Below, one piece after another: positions 1-8,283 of a stretch of 64,000 nt of DNA (the first letter of the stretch is position 1; each line of letters begins with the position of its first letter). The position numbers and the translations under genes are program-made. The DNA comes from Zhaonella formicivorans. GTDB lineage: Bacteria > Bacillota > DUOV01 > Zhaonellaceae. The notes under the pieces were generated by a model. That model did no database searches, was not told the origin of the DNA, and saw only the letters and a program-made list of their open reading frames with translations. The stretch spans positions 1-64,000 of the forward strand of contig NZ_CP085524.1 of the NCBI RefSeq assembly GCF_004353525.1. Reading direction: 5' to 3'.

Positions 1-1626
1 ATGAAACAAAGAATACTGTTAATTCTGACGATTGCTGCTGTTTCAGCTGTATCTGTACTGGTTGCCCAAACAGTCGGACTTGCTAACTGGACCGGGATTA
101 CATTGTTAATCCTCCTGGAAACTATTGGGGCTTTGGCTGTTTTTGAGTTTTTTTCACGCGAGGCAAAAGCAATCAGCTGCCTGCAAGACTATATGCAAAA
201 ACTTGCCCAAGGTAACCTACTGCTTAAAATTAATCCCCAAATAGCAGGGCATCCCTTAGGCCAAACAATGCAGGCGATTACCGCCCATATCAGAAATATA
301 TTTAGCGGCGCAATGAAGGATGCAGTTCAAGTAGCTGATACTTGTCAGCAGATAAAAACAGCCATAGAAGAAGCAAGCAAAGCTTCGGAACAGATTTCTC
401 TCAAGACACAGGAGATTGCTGAACAAATCTTTACCCAAACTGAGCATTTGCAGAAAACGGCAGGCTATATTAGGAAGATGGGCGAGAGCATTGATCAAGC
501 ACGGAATTTGGCTGCCGAAACGGTTAAGTCCGCTGTAAGCTCCATGGAGGTTGCTAAAAACGGTAGTGTAGCTGTAGATAAAGCCATGGGAAAAATGCAG
601 CAGATCAAAATTAAAGCCCAGCAAGCAGGAGAAAAAATAAATGAGCTTTTTACCAGATCTAAGAAAATAGGCGATTTCAGCGCGATCATTACCAGCATAG
701 CCGGTCAAACCAACCTTCTTGCTCTAAATGCGGCTATTGAGGCTGCCAGGGCTGGGGAGCACGGTCGCGGATTTGCTGTGGTTTCTGATGAAGTGCGAAA
801 ATTAGCCGAGGAGTCAAATGCTGCGGCATCGGAAATTAATAAGATCATCCAGGAAATCCAGAAAGAGATAGTGGTGGTTAGTGAAGCTTTTAATGAAGTT
901 ACTGCTTTGATTGTTGAAGGTGTTGATATATCAGGAGAATCAAGTCAGGCGCTGGAACATATTCTGGCCTCTTTTCAGGAGTCGGAAATTAAGATTAATG
1001 CCATGAATCAGGCGATAACGGATACAGCAGAAATTACTGGGCAGGTGCTGCAAACTACGGTTGAAACCCAAAGGATTGCCGAACAAACTGCGGAAGCAGC
1101 TCAGCAGGTGGCGGCAGCTACAGAAGAGCAAAATGCCGCTGTTGCCGAAAGCACTATGGCATTGCAGCAATTAAGCGCGGCTGCTGAAAGCTCCAAGCAG
1201 AACATCGCCCGGGAAGTTATGGAACGCAACATGGTGGAGAAAGTATTGGAGTTTAAGAAGTTGACTGAGAATTTGCCTCCTGAGCAGTTAACCCAACAGC
1301 ATTTGCAAAAAATTGCCGATGCTTTGGAGGTTGATCAGGTGTCAATTACAGATACTGCCGGCAATATCAAATATGCCAGCTATCCCCCTTCTTTGGGGCT
1401 TAATATGTATGAAATTACTCCCAGCACCAAAACTCTGTTTACGGAAAACAGACTTTATAATGCTACACCCATTATTCATAATGCTGAAGAAGGAAGGCTA
1501 TTTAAATATGTAACTACGGCCGGGGCCGATAAACGGATTTACCAGGTAGCACAGTCCTTCGATACGTTAATTGCTTTCCTGGAAAATAATACATCACTCT
1601 CACAAGCTTACTCGAACAAAAATTAG
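1..1626 (+). CDS. Methyl-accepting chemotaxis protein with C-terminal cytoplasmic extension
   Basis: A 541-residue chemoreceptor that would signal to CheA/CheW. Two hydrophobic segments (about residues 4-22 and 29-50) form a membrane hairpin with almost no external loop, so sensing is probably cytoplasmic or in the membrane. A HAMP-like stretch follows (about 52-100), then a long coiled coil whose signalling tip (about 225-272) carries the conserved run [20 protein letters not shown]. Unusually, about 130 residues follow the coiled coil (410-541). They resemble a small PAS/GAF-like sensor ([17 protein letters not shown], then [20 protein letters not shown]). The ATG is the first base of the window, so an upstream start cannot be excluded. 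The MCP call is secure; the ligand is unknown. Confidence 0.95.
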   Translation: MKQRILLILTIAAVSAVSVLVAQTVGLANWTGITLLILLETIGALAVFEFFSREAKAISCLQDYMQKLAQGNLLLKINPQIAGHPLGQTMQAITAHIRNIFSGAMKDAVQVADTCQQIKTAIEEASKASEQISLKTQEIAEQIFTQTEHLQKTAGYIRKMGESIDQARNLAAETVKSAVSSMEVAKNGSVAVDKAMGKMQQIKIKAQQAGEKINELFTRSKKIGDFSAIITSIAGQTNLLALNAAIEAARAGEHGRGFAVVSDEVRKLAEESNAAASEINKIIQEIQKEIVVVSEAFNEVTALIVEGVDISGESSQALEHILASFQESEIKINAMNQAITDTAEITGQVLQTTVETQRIAEQTAEAAQQVAAATEEQNAAVAESTMALQQLSAAAESSKQNIAREVMERNMVEKVLEFKKLTENLPPEQLTQQHLQKIADALEVDQVSITDTAGNIKYASYPPSLGLNMYEITPSTKTLFTENRLYNATPIIHNAEEGRLFKYVTTAGADKRIYQVAQSFDTLIAFLENNTSLSQAYSNKN

Positions 1627-1668
1627 GCGACAGCTCTGGAGACTGTCGCCTTAAATTTATTGTTTTTT
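1626..1668 (+). terminator. Rho-independent terminator after the chemoreceptor
   Basis: An 8-bp perfect stem (GGCGACAG 1626-1633 with CTGTCGCC 1643-1650) starts at the last base of the stop codon. It is followed by a T-rich run ending in TTTTTT. Confidence 0.75.
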
Positions 1669-1902
1669 GATGCCGTCCGTTTTGACTTCCTTGGAGTTTT
1701 TTGCCACAAATGACTTGCAGCAGGTTTCCATACAGGTACCTACCGGTGTGGCATTCATATTTGCCGCTTGATGAGCGTCAAAGCTATCAGGCATGGTAGA
1801 ACCTATGGAATCCGAAGTGACCAGGATTTCATTGGCATGGCACATATTCCCTGAAGCCCAGTAATGGCAGTTGCTGACACTGCAGTGAATGTGTTGTTGC
1901 AT
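1657..1902 (-). CDS. DUF1540 domain protein, cysteine-rich
   Basis: An 81-residue protein starting MQQHIHCSVSNCHYWASGN. The spacing of Cys (CSVSNCHYWASGNMC, then TPVGTCMETCCKSF) is that of DUF1540, a small family in spore-forming Firmicutes thought to bind metal; its function is not established. The start at 1902 is chosen over upstream in-frame starts because GGAGGTGAT lies at ideal spacing before that ATG. It is convergent with the chemoreceptor and its 3' end overlaps that gene's terminator. Confidence 0.8.
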   Translation of the reverse strand: MQQHIHCSVSNCHYWASGNMCHANEILVTSDSIGSTMPDSFDAHQAANMNATPVGTCMETCCKSFVAKNSKEVKTDGIKKQ

Positions 1903-2050
1903 GTTTATCACCTCCAAGTTTATTATTAACTGTAACAGGTTTGTTAATCCTACAACCAAAGTTCTTTTTTTTCCAAAGGACCAGTTGAACTTAGGATATG
2001 GTTGGATAGTAATCGCAGTTCAGGTAAGAATATTACTGGAGGTGATTATT

Positions 2051-2182
2051 ATGACCGATAAGCATTCCGAAAAAAGGATAGCCAGGCAATTACAGAGCTT
2101 TTACGAAACTAATCAAATATTAACCGAAAAAAAGCACAGAAATAGCAAAATGGAGATTCTGGAGAAATTTCGCAAAAAATAA
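2051..2182 (+). CDS. Small hypothetical protein (43 aa), highly charged
   Basis: The start ATG at 2051 is preceded by GGAGGTGATTATT, a near-perfect Shine-Dalgarno sequence, which is the main reason to call the gene. The product (MTDKHSEKRIARQLQSFYET...) is basic, rich in Lys/Glu, without membrane segments or cysteines, and probably helical. I do not recognise a family. An in-frame extension upstream to 1889 overlaps the divergent DUF1540 gene and lacks a ribosome site, so it is rejected. The 3' neighbour is convergent. Confidence 0.55.
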   Translation: MTDKHSEKRIARQLQSFYETNQILTEKKHRNSKMEILEKFRKK

Positions 2183-2242
2183 TCAGGTGCTCTTGTTTAA
2201 GCCTGTCTTGAAATAGATCAACCAAATTTAACGGCAAATCCG

Positions 2243-3118
2243 TTAATTCTTTTTAATTACCTTATTGATTTCCGGCATCATTTTTCTGGCTTCTTTTTTT
2301 CCCGCTTCAATGAGCTTGGGGATTTTTTGAAAATCATAGAGAGCAGCACTGCCTGTGGTCGGTTTGATTGTTAAGTCTGCGTACTGGCGGGTTACAATAT
2401 CTACAATGCGCTGTCCCATAATGTCATAGGTTTGCAAAAGCACGTCAACCACATGTTTAAATGGAGTACCTTGATAAACACCAAACCCCAGGTCAACGCC
2501 AATGACAACATCGGCCCCCATTGCTCTTACCACATCTGCCGGGACATTGTCCACCAAGCCACCGTCCACCAAGGTTCTTTTGCCGATGGTTTTCGGGGTA
2601 AAAATGCCGGGAATGGCACAACTGGCGGTTACTGCTTCATGCACGTAGGCATCAGTTTCAACGGCAAAATTGCTATTTGCCGGCAGTTGTAAGCGCTGTT
2701 TTTTAGAGCAGTAAATAACTGTTTCACCGTTATAAAGATCAGCTGCCACAATGGCAAGTGGTATCAGGAGCTGATCGAATTTTTTATTGCCTAAAATTTT
2801 GCTGAAGATAGTCTCCAAATACTTGCTGTTGATTATACCCATTGGCAGGGATGGCAGCCACCCGACTGCCTGGACGCTGGCCTGGGGCGGCTCCAGGGCT
2901 TTTTCCAGATCTTTAATCCCTAGCCTAGGCAATATGCTCAATAAATTGATCATCTGTTTAGGCCGTATGCCTACGGCAAAGAAGCTGCCTACAATGCTTC
3001 CAGCGCTTGTACCTGCTATCAGGCCAGGGGCAATGTTATTATCAAGAAGTTCCTGCAGGATACCGATATGGGCTGCGCCGCGCAGCCCTCCGCCTCCGAA
3101 AGCTATACCTACAGTCAT
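2243..3118 (-). CDS. Patatin-like phospholipase family protein (RssA/YchK type)
   Basis: A 291-residue serine hydrolase of the patatin fold. The oxyanion-hole glycine loop is FGGGGLRG (residues 7-14), the nucleophile elbow GTSAG puts Ser at residue 38, and the catalytic Asp is in DGG (residues 185-187), giving a complete Ser-Asp dyad. Length and the absence of other domains match bacterial RssA/YchK-like proteins, which are presumed lipid acyl hydrolases; the true substrate is generally unknown. No signal peptide or membrane segment is seen, so it is probably cytoplasmic. It is transcribed away from the cofactor operon; no operon partner is visible. Confidence 0.92.
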   Translation of the reverse strand: MTVGIAFGGGGLRGAAHIGILQELLDNNIAPGLIAGTSAGSIVGSFFAVGIRPKQMINLLSILPRLGIKDLEKALEPPQASVQAVGWLPSLPMGIINSKYLETIFSKILGNKKFDQLLIPLAIVAADLYNGETVIYCSKKQRLQLPANSNFAVETDAYVHEAVTASCAIPGIFTPKTIGKRTLVDGGLVDNVPADVVRAMGADVVIGVDLGFGVYQGTPFKHVVDVLLQTYDIMGQRIVDIVTRQYADLTIKPTTGSAALYDFQKIPKLIEAGKKEARKMMPEINKVIKKN

Positions 3119-3248
3119 TAAAATTAACCTCCTAAATTCCTCTTATGCTAATCTATGCATATCTTGCTAAAAAGGTGCCGGTAAGGATTGATTGGAAGGA
3201 AATTAGGCGAAAACCGAGAATTATATAATAAAAGTGAGATAAATTTTT

Positions 3249-3277
3249 TTGCTTATCCACAACAAATCAGCTATAAT
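3249..3277 (+). promoter_or_regulatory. SigA-type promoter for the Moco riboswitch operon
   Basis: TTGCTT (3249-3254) and a perfect TATAAT (3272-3277) are separated by 17 bp. Transcription would start about 3284, just before the riboswitch aptamer. Confidence 0.75.
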
Positions 3278-3297
3278 TAACCTAGGAAAAGAGTATA

Positions 3298-3415
3298 TTT
3301 ACCTCCGAGTTAGACAACCTACGGTTAAAACTATGGTTGCTAACCCTTACCACTGCAGTGGTTAAAGGTGTGCGGGGAAACCCTCACTACCTCCCGTTTT
3401 GGAAAGGAGTGCTAT
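3298..3415 (+). promoter_or_regulatory. Moco riboswitch (molybdenum cofactor aptamer)
   Basis: The sequence has the conserved shell of the Moco RNA motif: CCTCCGAG at the 5' side (3302-3309), GGAAAGGAG closing P1 (3401-3409), a GGGGAAACCC hairpin (3374-3383) flanked by GTG/CAC, and AAGGTGTGCGGGG just before it. A long P2 arm pairs GTTAG...CAACC with GGTTG...CTAAC (3309-3343). P3 is present (CCACTGCAGTGG, 3350-3361), a feature linked to the Mo rather than the W subtype. A terminator follows and then cofactor genes, so it probably attenuates transcription when cofactor is plentiful. Confidence 0.88.
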
Positions 3416-3433
3416 TACTTAACGTGAAGTTGT

Positions 3434-3461
3434 AAAAAAGGCACCCTAGGGTGTCTTTTTT
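3434..3461 (+). terminator. Rho-independent terminator, expression platform of the Moco riboswitch
   Basis: A strong stem (GGCACCC with GGGTGTC, extended by A/T pairs) runs directly into TTTTTT. It lies 20 bases after the aptamer and about 70 bases before the first gene, as expected of a riboswitch-controlled attenuator. Confidence 0.85.
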
Positions 3462-3529
3462 ATATAGGTTTTTGGCTAATGTTGACGACTGGCAATTATT
3501 CCCTTTAATTGATAAGGAGGGCTAAGAAA

Positions 3530-3709
3530 ATGGCCGATTTAAATCCTAAATTGGTTCAGGCGTTAAAGGAGACAGCTAAAGAGGGCAAAATTTCCTGTAC
3601 TGCCGCCAGGCAAATAGCAGAAGAACTGCGGGTACCGGTACGGCAGGTAGGGGAAGCGGCTAACGAGTTAAAAATCAAAATTAAAGCCTGTGAGCTGGGG
3701 TGTTTTTAA
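3530..3709 (+). CDS. Small HTH-like protein with C-terminal CELGCF tail
   Basis: A 59-residue protein and the first gene after the Moco riboswitch. The ATG at 3530 has AAGGAGGG nearby. Residues about 15-50 read like a compact helix-turn-helix (ISCTAARQIAEELRVPVRQVGEAANELKIKI), and the chain ends KACELGCF, giving two Cys near the C-terminus plus one at residue 20. I do not know a defined function. Co-transcription with moeA, moaA, moaC and mogA implies a role in making, sensing or inserting molybdenum/tungsten cofactor. The Cys could bind a metal or cofactor; this is inference. Confidence 0.75.
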   Translation: MADLNPKLVQALKETAKEGKISCTAARQIAEELRVPVRQVGEAANELKIKIKACELGCF

Positions 3710-3734
3710 CGCTTAATCCAGAGAGGTGTATGCA

Positions 3735-4961
3735 TTGGAGGAATTATTTAAGCTGACTTCAATTGCACAGGCTAAGGCTAGCATATTGAACCATTGGCAT
3801 GTTACCCGGGCTAAAGAACGGGTTAGTTTGGCTAAGGCTTTGGATAGGGAATTAGCCGAGCATCTTATGGCCCCCGAGGATGTACCTGGCTTTACACGTT
3901 CAACGGTAGACGGTTATGCGGTGAAAGCTTCCGATACTTACGGCGCCACTGAAGCACTGCCGGCATATCTCAGAATTACGGGACAAATAATGATGGGACA
4001 AAAACCTATGGGAGAATTACAGCAAGGACAGGCTATGGCAATTCCCACCGGTGGAATGCTGCCGGATGGCGCTGATGCGGTAGTAATGGTTGAATATACT
4101 GAAGAATTCGGCAGTCACGAGGTGGCGGTAAATAGGCCTGTTTCTCCCGGAGAAAATCTTATTCGGCGGGGCGAAGATGTGCAAGCAGGTACGCTAGTTT
4201 TTGCAGCAAACCACAGGCTGCGCCCTCAGGACCTGGGACTGTTGTCCAGCTTGGGTATTCTGGAGGTTGAAGTATTTAAGCCTTATAGAGTAGGAATAAT
4301 TTCTACAGGGAATGAAGTAGTGCCACCTGGAGAACTGCCGTCTCCGGGCCAGGTGCGGGACATAAATTCCTACACGCTCTTCGGTTTAGTCAAGAAGAGC
4401 GGTGCTGAGCCGGTTCTTTACGGAATTGTACGGGATAATTTGACAGAGCTAGCAGAAAAAATCGACCGGGCTGTGCGGGAAAATGACTTGGTCCTTTTAT
4501 CCGGCGGCAGTTCCGTTGGCACCAGGGATTTTACAGTGGAGGCTTTAAGCCGGTTAGGTGAACCCGGTCTGCTGCTCCACGGCATACCGGTCAAACCTGG
4601 AAAACCGACTGTAGTTGCCGCGGCCGACGGCAAACTTATTTTTGGCTTGCCAGGCCATCCCGTATCGGCTATGGTTGTCTACGGGCTTTTAGTACATCCT
4701 TTATTGTATTACGGTTCTTACGATTCAAGTATAGTGCCTGTGGTTCATGCCCGGCTGGCCCGTAATCTGGCTTCGGCCACCGGCAGGCAAGATCATATTA
4801 GGGTGAAGCTGCTACAGAAAGAAGGAGAGCTGTGGGCCGAGCCGGTACTCGGCAAATCGGGTTTAATTTCTACCCTGGTGCGGGCTGACGGCGAACTTAT
4901 AATTCCTGCGGACCGAGAAGGCCTTGTGACCGGGGAAACAGTAGAGGTAAGGCTGCTGTAG
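3735..4961 (+). CDS. moeA: Molybdopterin molybdotransferase MoeA
   Basis: MoeA inserts molybdate (or tungstate) into adenylylated molybdopterin, the last step of basal cofactor synthesis. About 408 residues gives the classic four-domain length. Family motifs include PGFTRSTVDGYAVKASD near residue 50, IPTGGMLPDGADAVVMVE near 110, the GIISTGNEVV and LLSGGSSVGTRDFT signatures of the MogA-like catalytic domain, and GIPVKPGKPT and GLPGHPVSA. A TTG at 3735 is chosen because AGAGAGGTG sits 6-7 bases upstream; a GTG at 3726 would overlap that ribosome site. It follows the small CELGCF gene by about 25 bp and precedes a second, larger moeA gene. Confidence 0.95.
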   Translation: MEELFKLTSIAQAKASILNHWHVTRAKERVSLAKALDRELAEHLMAPEDVPGFTRSTVDGYAVKASDTYGATEALPAYLRITGQIMMGQKPMGELQQGQAMAIPTGGMLPDGADAVVMVEYTEEFGSHEVAVNRPVSPGENLIRRGEDVQAGTLVFAANHRLRPQDLGLLSSLGILEVEVFKPYRVGIISTGNEVVPPGELPSPGQVRDINSYTLFGLVKKSGAEPVLYGIVRDNLTELAEKIDRAVRENDLVLLSGGSSVGTRDFTVEALSRLGEPGLLLHGIPVKPGKPTVVAAADGKLIFGLPGHPVSAMVVYGLLVHPLLYYGSYDSSIVPVVHARLARNLASATGRQDHIRVKLLQKEGELWAEPVLGKSGLISTLVRADGELIIPADREGLVTGETVEVRLL

Positions 4962-4989
4962 CAAGCCGGTATCGGCTTGCTACAGCAGT

Positions 4990-5153
4990 CCGTCCTTAGT
5001 TGTTGGCCGTTAGCTGCGGCTTACGCCGAGTCATTAGTCGTAGTCATTAGTCCTTAGGGACCAAGAAGTGCAACTTTAAAGCTTATAAGAATAGCTAAAT
5101 CTAACGACTAATGACTAACGACTTAACCTTGGGTATTACTAACGACGAATGAC
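4990..5153 (+). repeat. Heptamer-period inverted repeat between the two moeA genes
   Basis: The left arm (about 4991-5056) is built of seven-base units of the GTCATTA/GTCGTTA type. The right arm (about 5100-5153) is the complement (CGACTAA, TGACTAA). An AT-rich loop of about 45 bp lies between. The same unit type recurs elsewhere in the window. The arms could form a long hairpin in the transcript linking moeA to the second moeA. No gene is seen in this 221-bp gap. Confidence 0.7.
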
Positions 5154-5182
5154 TGCGAAGCTTTGAGTGTGGGAGAGAGCTT

Positions 5183-7117
5183 ATGACTAAACGCAGGTTA
5201 TATTTAAATAACGAGCCTTGGCAAGAGGCGCTGAATAATTTTTTACAAAAGCTGAACGAACGGCAATTACTTGTTCCCGGAGAGCCCCAGTTAGTACCCG
5301 TGGAAGAGGCTCTCGGCAGGGTGACGGCGGAACCTGTTTTTGCAAAGGTATCTTCCCCCCATTACCCGGCTGCAGCCATGGACGGAGTGGCGGTCAAAGC
5401 AGAAAACACATACGGCGCTTCGGATACCGCCCCCCTTAGACTGCTGCTGGGTAGCGAGGCTTTTGAAGTGGATACCGGCGATCCTTTGCCACCGGGGTGC
5501 GATGCCGTGATTATGGCTGAAGACCTTCATTATCCAGGTGATGGGACAGTGGAGATCATCAGTGCCGCTTCACCCTGGCAGCATGTACGTCCTATCGGGG
5601 AAGATCTGGTGGCAACAGAGATGATTTTACCGGCAAATTTTGCTGTACGGCCTTATGACATCGGGGGCTGCCTGGCTGGGGGGGTTACGGAAATTCTGGT
5701 CCACCCCAAACCCAAGGTGGTGCTTATTCCTACAGGAACGGAGTTGGTGCAGCCTGGGACGGCGTTGAAGCCGGGCGACATCGTGGAGTATAACAGCAAA
5801 GTTCTTGGCGCTTTAGTGCAAGAGTGGGGCGGAGAGCCTATTTACTTTCCGGTTATTGCTGATGGATACGACGCTTTAAAGGCTGCACTAAAAAGAGCGG
5901 TTCAGGAAGCGGATCTGGTGATTATCAATGCCGGCTCTTCTGCCGGACGTGAAGATTTTACTCATGCAGTTATCAGTGAACTGGGCGAACTTTTTACCCA
6001 CGGTTTGGCGATTAAACCGGGTAAACCGGCTATGTTAGGAATTGTCCATGAAAAGCCGGTGATCGGAATTCCAGGCTATCCGGTTTCAGCAGTCTTGACT
6101 TTTGAACTGTTGGCCAAGCCACTAATTTACGCTAAGTTGAATCTCGTTCCTCAGGAGCGGGAAAAGGTTTTTGCCACTCTTACCCGCAAAACAACTTCCC
6201 CGTTGGGTGTGGAAGAATTTGTGCGGGTTACACTGGGACAAGTCGGAAACAAATTAATGGTTACGCCGGTTTCCAGGGGAGCGGGAGTAATAACTTCCCT
6301 GATCAAGGCCGATGCCATTTTGCGGATACCGGCCTTATGCGAAGGTTTCCACGCAGGCCAAGAAGTGGAAGTGGAGCTTTTAAGGCCCAGAAAAATAATT
6401 GAGCGCACTGTGGTAGCCATGGGCAGCCATGATCTTGCGCTGGACATCCTGGCCAATGAACTGCAGAAGCTTTCACCGGGTTATCGTTTGGCTTCAGCCA
6501 ATGTGGGCAGTTTAGGCGGGATAATGGCTTTAAAACGGGGTGAAGCCCATCTGGCGGGAATGCACCTTTTGGACGAAATTACCGGCGAATATAACGTCAG
6601 CTACTTAGAGCGTTATTTGCCCCAGGAAGAACTGGTTCTGGTGAACTTGGTCCACCGGGAACAGGGTTTACTGGTCCCCCGGGGCAACCCAAAAGGGATA
6701 AGGGGCTTGGCAGATGTGGCGGAACGGAAATTGCAGTTTATTAATCGCCAACCTGGTTCAGGGACCAGAATTCTTTTGGACTATTTGCTAAAAAAACAGC
6801 ATATCCAGCCAACGCAACTCCTGGGTTATGCTCGGGAGGAATATACCCATTTGGCGGTTGCAGCAGCTGTAGCGGCCGGCAGCGCCGATGCTGGAATGGG
6901 TGTGGCTGCGGCAGCTAAGGCTTTCGATTTAGATTTTATTCCTTTGACTAAAGAGCGGTATGATCTCTGTGTTCCCAGGAAATTCTGGGAGTCGGCCCTT
7001 CTTGACAGCTTAAAGCAGGCACTTTTCTCGGAAGAATTTAGGCGGAGAGTCGCCGGTATGGGCGGATATGATTTAAGCGATTCAGGGAAAATCGTGTGGA
7101 CATCGGCATGCAGGTAG
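5183..7117 (+). CDS. MoeA fused to a periplasmic-binding-protein-like domain
   Basis: A 644-residue two-part protein. Residues about 1-405 are a full MoeA unit (YPAAAMDGVAVKAENTYG, VVLIPTGTELV, INAGSSAGREDFTH, GLAIKPGKPA, GIPGYPVSAVLTFE). Residues about 412-644 are a PBP-like domain of the kind seen at the C-terminus of ModE/LysR-like proteins (VAMGSHDLALDILANEL, INRQPGSGTRILLDYLL, AGSADAGMGV AAAAKAF), which typically binds a small oxyanion or cofactor. MoeA-PBP fusions occur in anaerobic bacteria and archaea. With the shorter MoeA next door, the two copies may favour molybdate and tungstate respectively; that split is inference. The start ATG has GGGAGAGAG upstream. Confidence 0.93.
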   Translation: MTKRRLYLNNEPWQEALNNFLQKLNERQLLVPGEPQLVPVEEALGRVTAEPVFAKVSSPHYPAAAMDGVAVKAENTYGASDTAPLRLLLGSEAFEVDTGDPLPPGCDAVIMAEDLHYPGDGTVEIISAASPWQHVRPIGEDLVATEMILPANFAVRPYDIGGCLAGGVTEILVHPKPKVVLIPTGTELVQPGTALKPGDIVEYNSKVLGALVQEWGGEPIYFPVIADGYDALKAALKRAVQEADLVIINAGSSAGREDFTHAVISELGELFTHGLAIKPGKPAMLGIVHEKPVIGIPGYPVSAVLTFELLAKPLIYAKLNLVPQEREKVFATLTRKTTSPLGVEEFVRVTLGQVGNKLMVTPVSRGAGVITSLIKADAILRIPALCEGFHAGQEVEVELLRPRKIIERTVVAMGSHDLALDILANELQKLSPGYRLASANVGSLGGIMALKRGEAHLAGMHLLDEITGEYNVSYLERYLPQEELVLVNLVHREQGLLVPRGNPKGIRGLADVAERKLQFINRQPGSGTRILLDYLLKKQHIQPTQLLGYAREEYTHLAVAAAVAAGSADAGMGVAAAAKAFDLDFIPLTKERYDLCVPRKFWESALLDSLKQALFSEEFRRRVAGMGGYDLSDSGKIVWTSACR

Positions 7118-7284
7118 CAGATTCTTGGCTGGCAGCCACCAGCCTTTAGCTTTTGGCGAAAGAATAGATTGTTAGTCAATATGCAGTTATGTTGAATCTT
7201 TATTAAAACTTCTTGCTCACAATTCATGACTTGCAAAATCGTTGGAAATGACTGATAGCTGACAGTTGATGGCTGAAGGCTGTC
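7108..7284 (+). repeat. Heptamer-period inverted repeat before moaA
   Basis: A left arm of AGC-containing heptads (about 7108-7150: TGGCTGGCAGCCACCAGCC...) and a right arm (7251-7284: units like GCTGACA, GTTGATG, GCTGAAG) flank about 100 bp of AT-rich DNA. The right arm ends within a few bases of the moaA ribosome site AAGGAGGAG. No gene is seen in this gap. Confidence 0.65.
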
Positions 7285-7299
7285 AAGGAGGAGAGAGCT

Positions 7300-8280
7300 A
7301 TGCAAGACCGTTTCAACCGTCAAATTGAATACCTGCGGATTTCCGTAACTGACCGCTGCAATCTGCGCTGTACTTACTGTATGCCGGAAGAAGGGGTGCA
7401 GCTCAAGTCCCATGAGGAAATGCTTACTTTGGAAGAAATAGCACGACTGGTGGAAGCGGTTGCTCCGTTAGGCATCAGTAAAATCAGGCTGACCGGCGGG
7501 GAACCATTGGTAAGAAAAGGACTGCCTACTTTGGTGAAACGGTTAACGGCTATTCCGGGAATAAGTGATGTTTCCCTTACAACCAACGGCGTTTTGCTGA
7601 CCCGGTACGCCCGTGAACTGAAAGCAGCAGGTCTATGCAGAGTCAACATCAGTCTTGATACCCTGAATGCGAAAACATACAGGCAGATCACCCGCTGGGG
7701 TGATATCAGCCAGGTCCACCAGGGCATCGAGGCTGCTTTAGCCGAAAGGCTTGAGCCTGTAAAACTGAATGTAGTCGTAATTAAAGGCGCCAATGACCAC
7801 GAAGTTCTGGATTTTGTCCAATTGACCTTGGGTTTACCGCTTCACGTCAGGTTCATTGAGCTGATGCCCATTGGGGAAAGCGCAGGACATGCTTTATCAA
7901 CTTACCTGCCGGCTAAAGAAATTAAGAAGCTGGTAGAAGCCAAGTACCGGCTAAGCCCTGTGCTGAATGTCAAAGGCAGCGGTCCTGCTAAGTATTTCCA
8001 GATCCCCGGCGCTAAAGGCACGGTAGGTTTTATCGGCGCCCTCAGCGAACATTTTTGTCATGCTTGCAATCGTTTGAGGTTGACAGCAGACGGCAGACTT
8101 CGTCCTTGCCTGCAAAAAAGCCTGGAATTTGATCTGCGGGAGCCTTTGCGAAGCGGCGCGACAGCGGAGGAAATACGGCAAATTTTCAGGCAGGTAATCT
8201 CTTGCAAACCCAAGGAACACAGCATGCAGTTAGAGGGCTGGGGCAAGCAGGAACGGATTATGTCCCAGATAGGAGGGTAA
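7300..8280 (+). CDS. moaA: GTP 3',8-cyclase MoaA (radical SAM)
   Basis: MoaA, with MoaC, converts GTP to cyclic pyranopterin monophosphate. The radical-SAM cluster motif CNLRCTYC lies at residues 20-27 after the typical DRFNRQIEYLRISVTDR start. The second 4Fe-4S site is formed by HACNRLRLTADGRLRPC near residue 255. The protein ends IGG, preserving the C-terminal Gly-Gly tail needed for activity in this family. At 326 residues it is full length. SAM-binding LTGGEPLVRKG follows the cluster motif. The ATG at 7300 has AAGGAGGAGAG upstream, and the gene is followed after 3 bp by moaC. Confidence 0.97.
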   Translation: MQDRFNRQIEYLRISVTDRCNLRCTYCMPEEGVQLKSHEEMLTLEEIARLVEAVAPLGISKIRLTGGEPLVRKGLPTLVKRLTAIPGISDVSLTTNGVLLTRYARELKAAGLCRVNISLDTLNAKTYRQITRWGDISQVHQGIEAALAERLEPVKLNVVVIKGANDHEVLDFVQLTLGLPLHVRFIELMPIGESAGHALSTYLPAKEIKKLVEAKYRLSPVLNVKGSGPAKYFQIPGAKGTVGFIGALSEHFCHACNRLRLTADGRLRPCLQKSLEFDLREPLRSGATAEEIRQIFRQVISCKPKEHSMQLEGWGKQERIMSQIGG

Positions 8281-8283
8281 AGA

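Noticed and set aside
3298-3415. Tungsten-cofactor (Tuco) variant of the Moco riboswitch
   Set aside because: P3 (CCACTGCAGTGG) is present, which points to the molybdenum subtype, though ligand choice is not proved by this.
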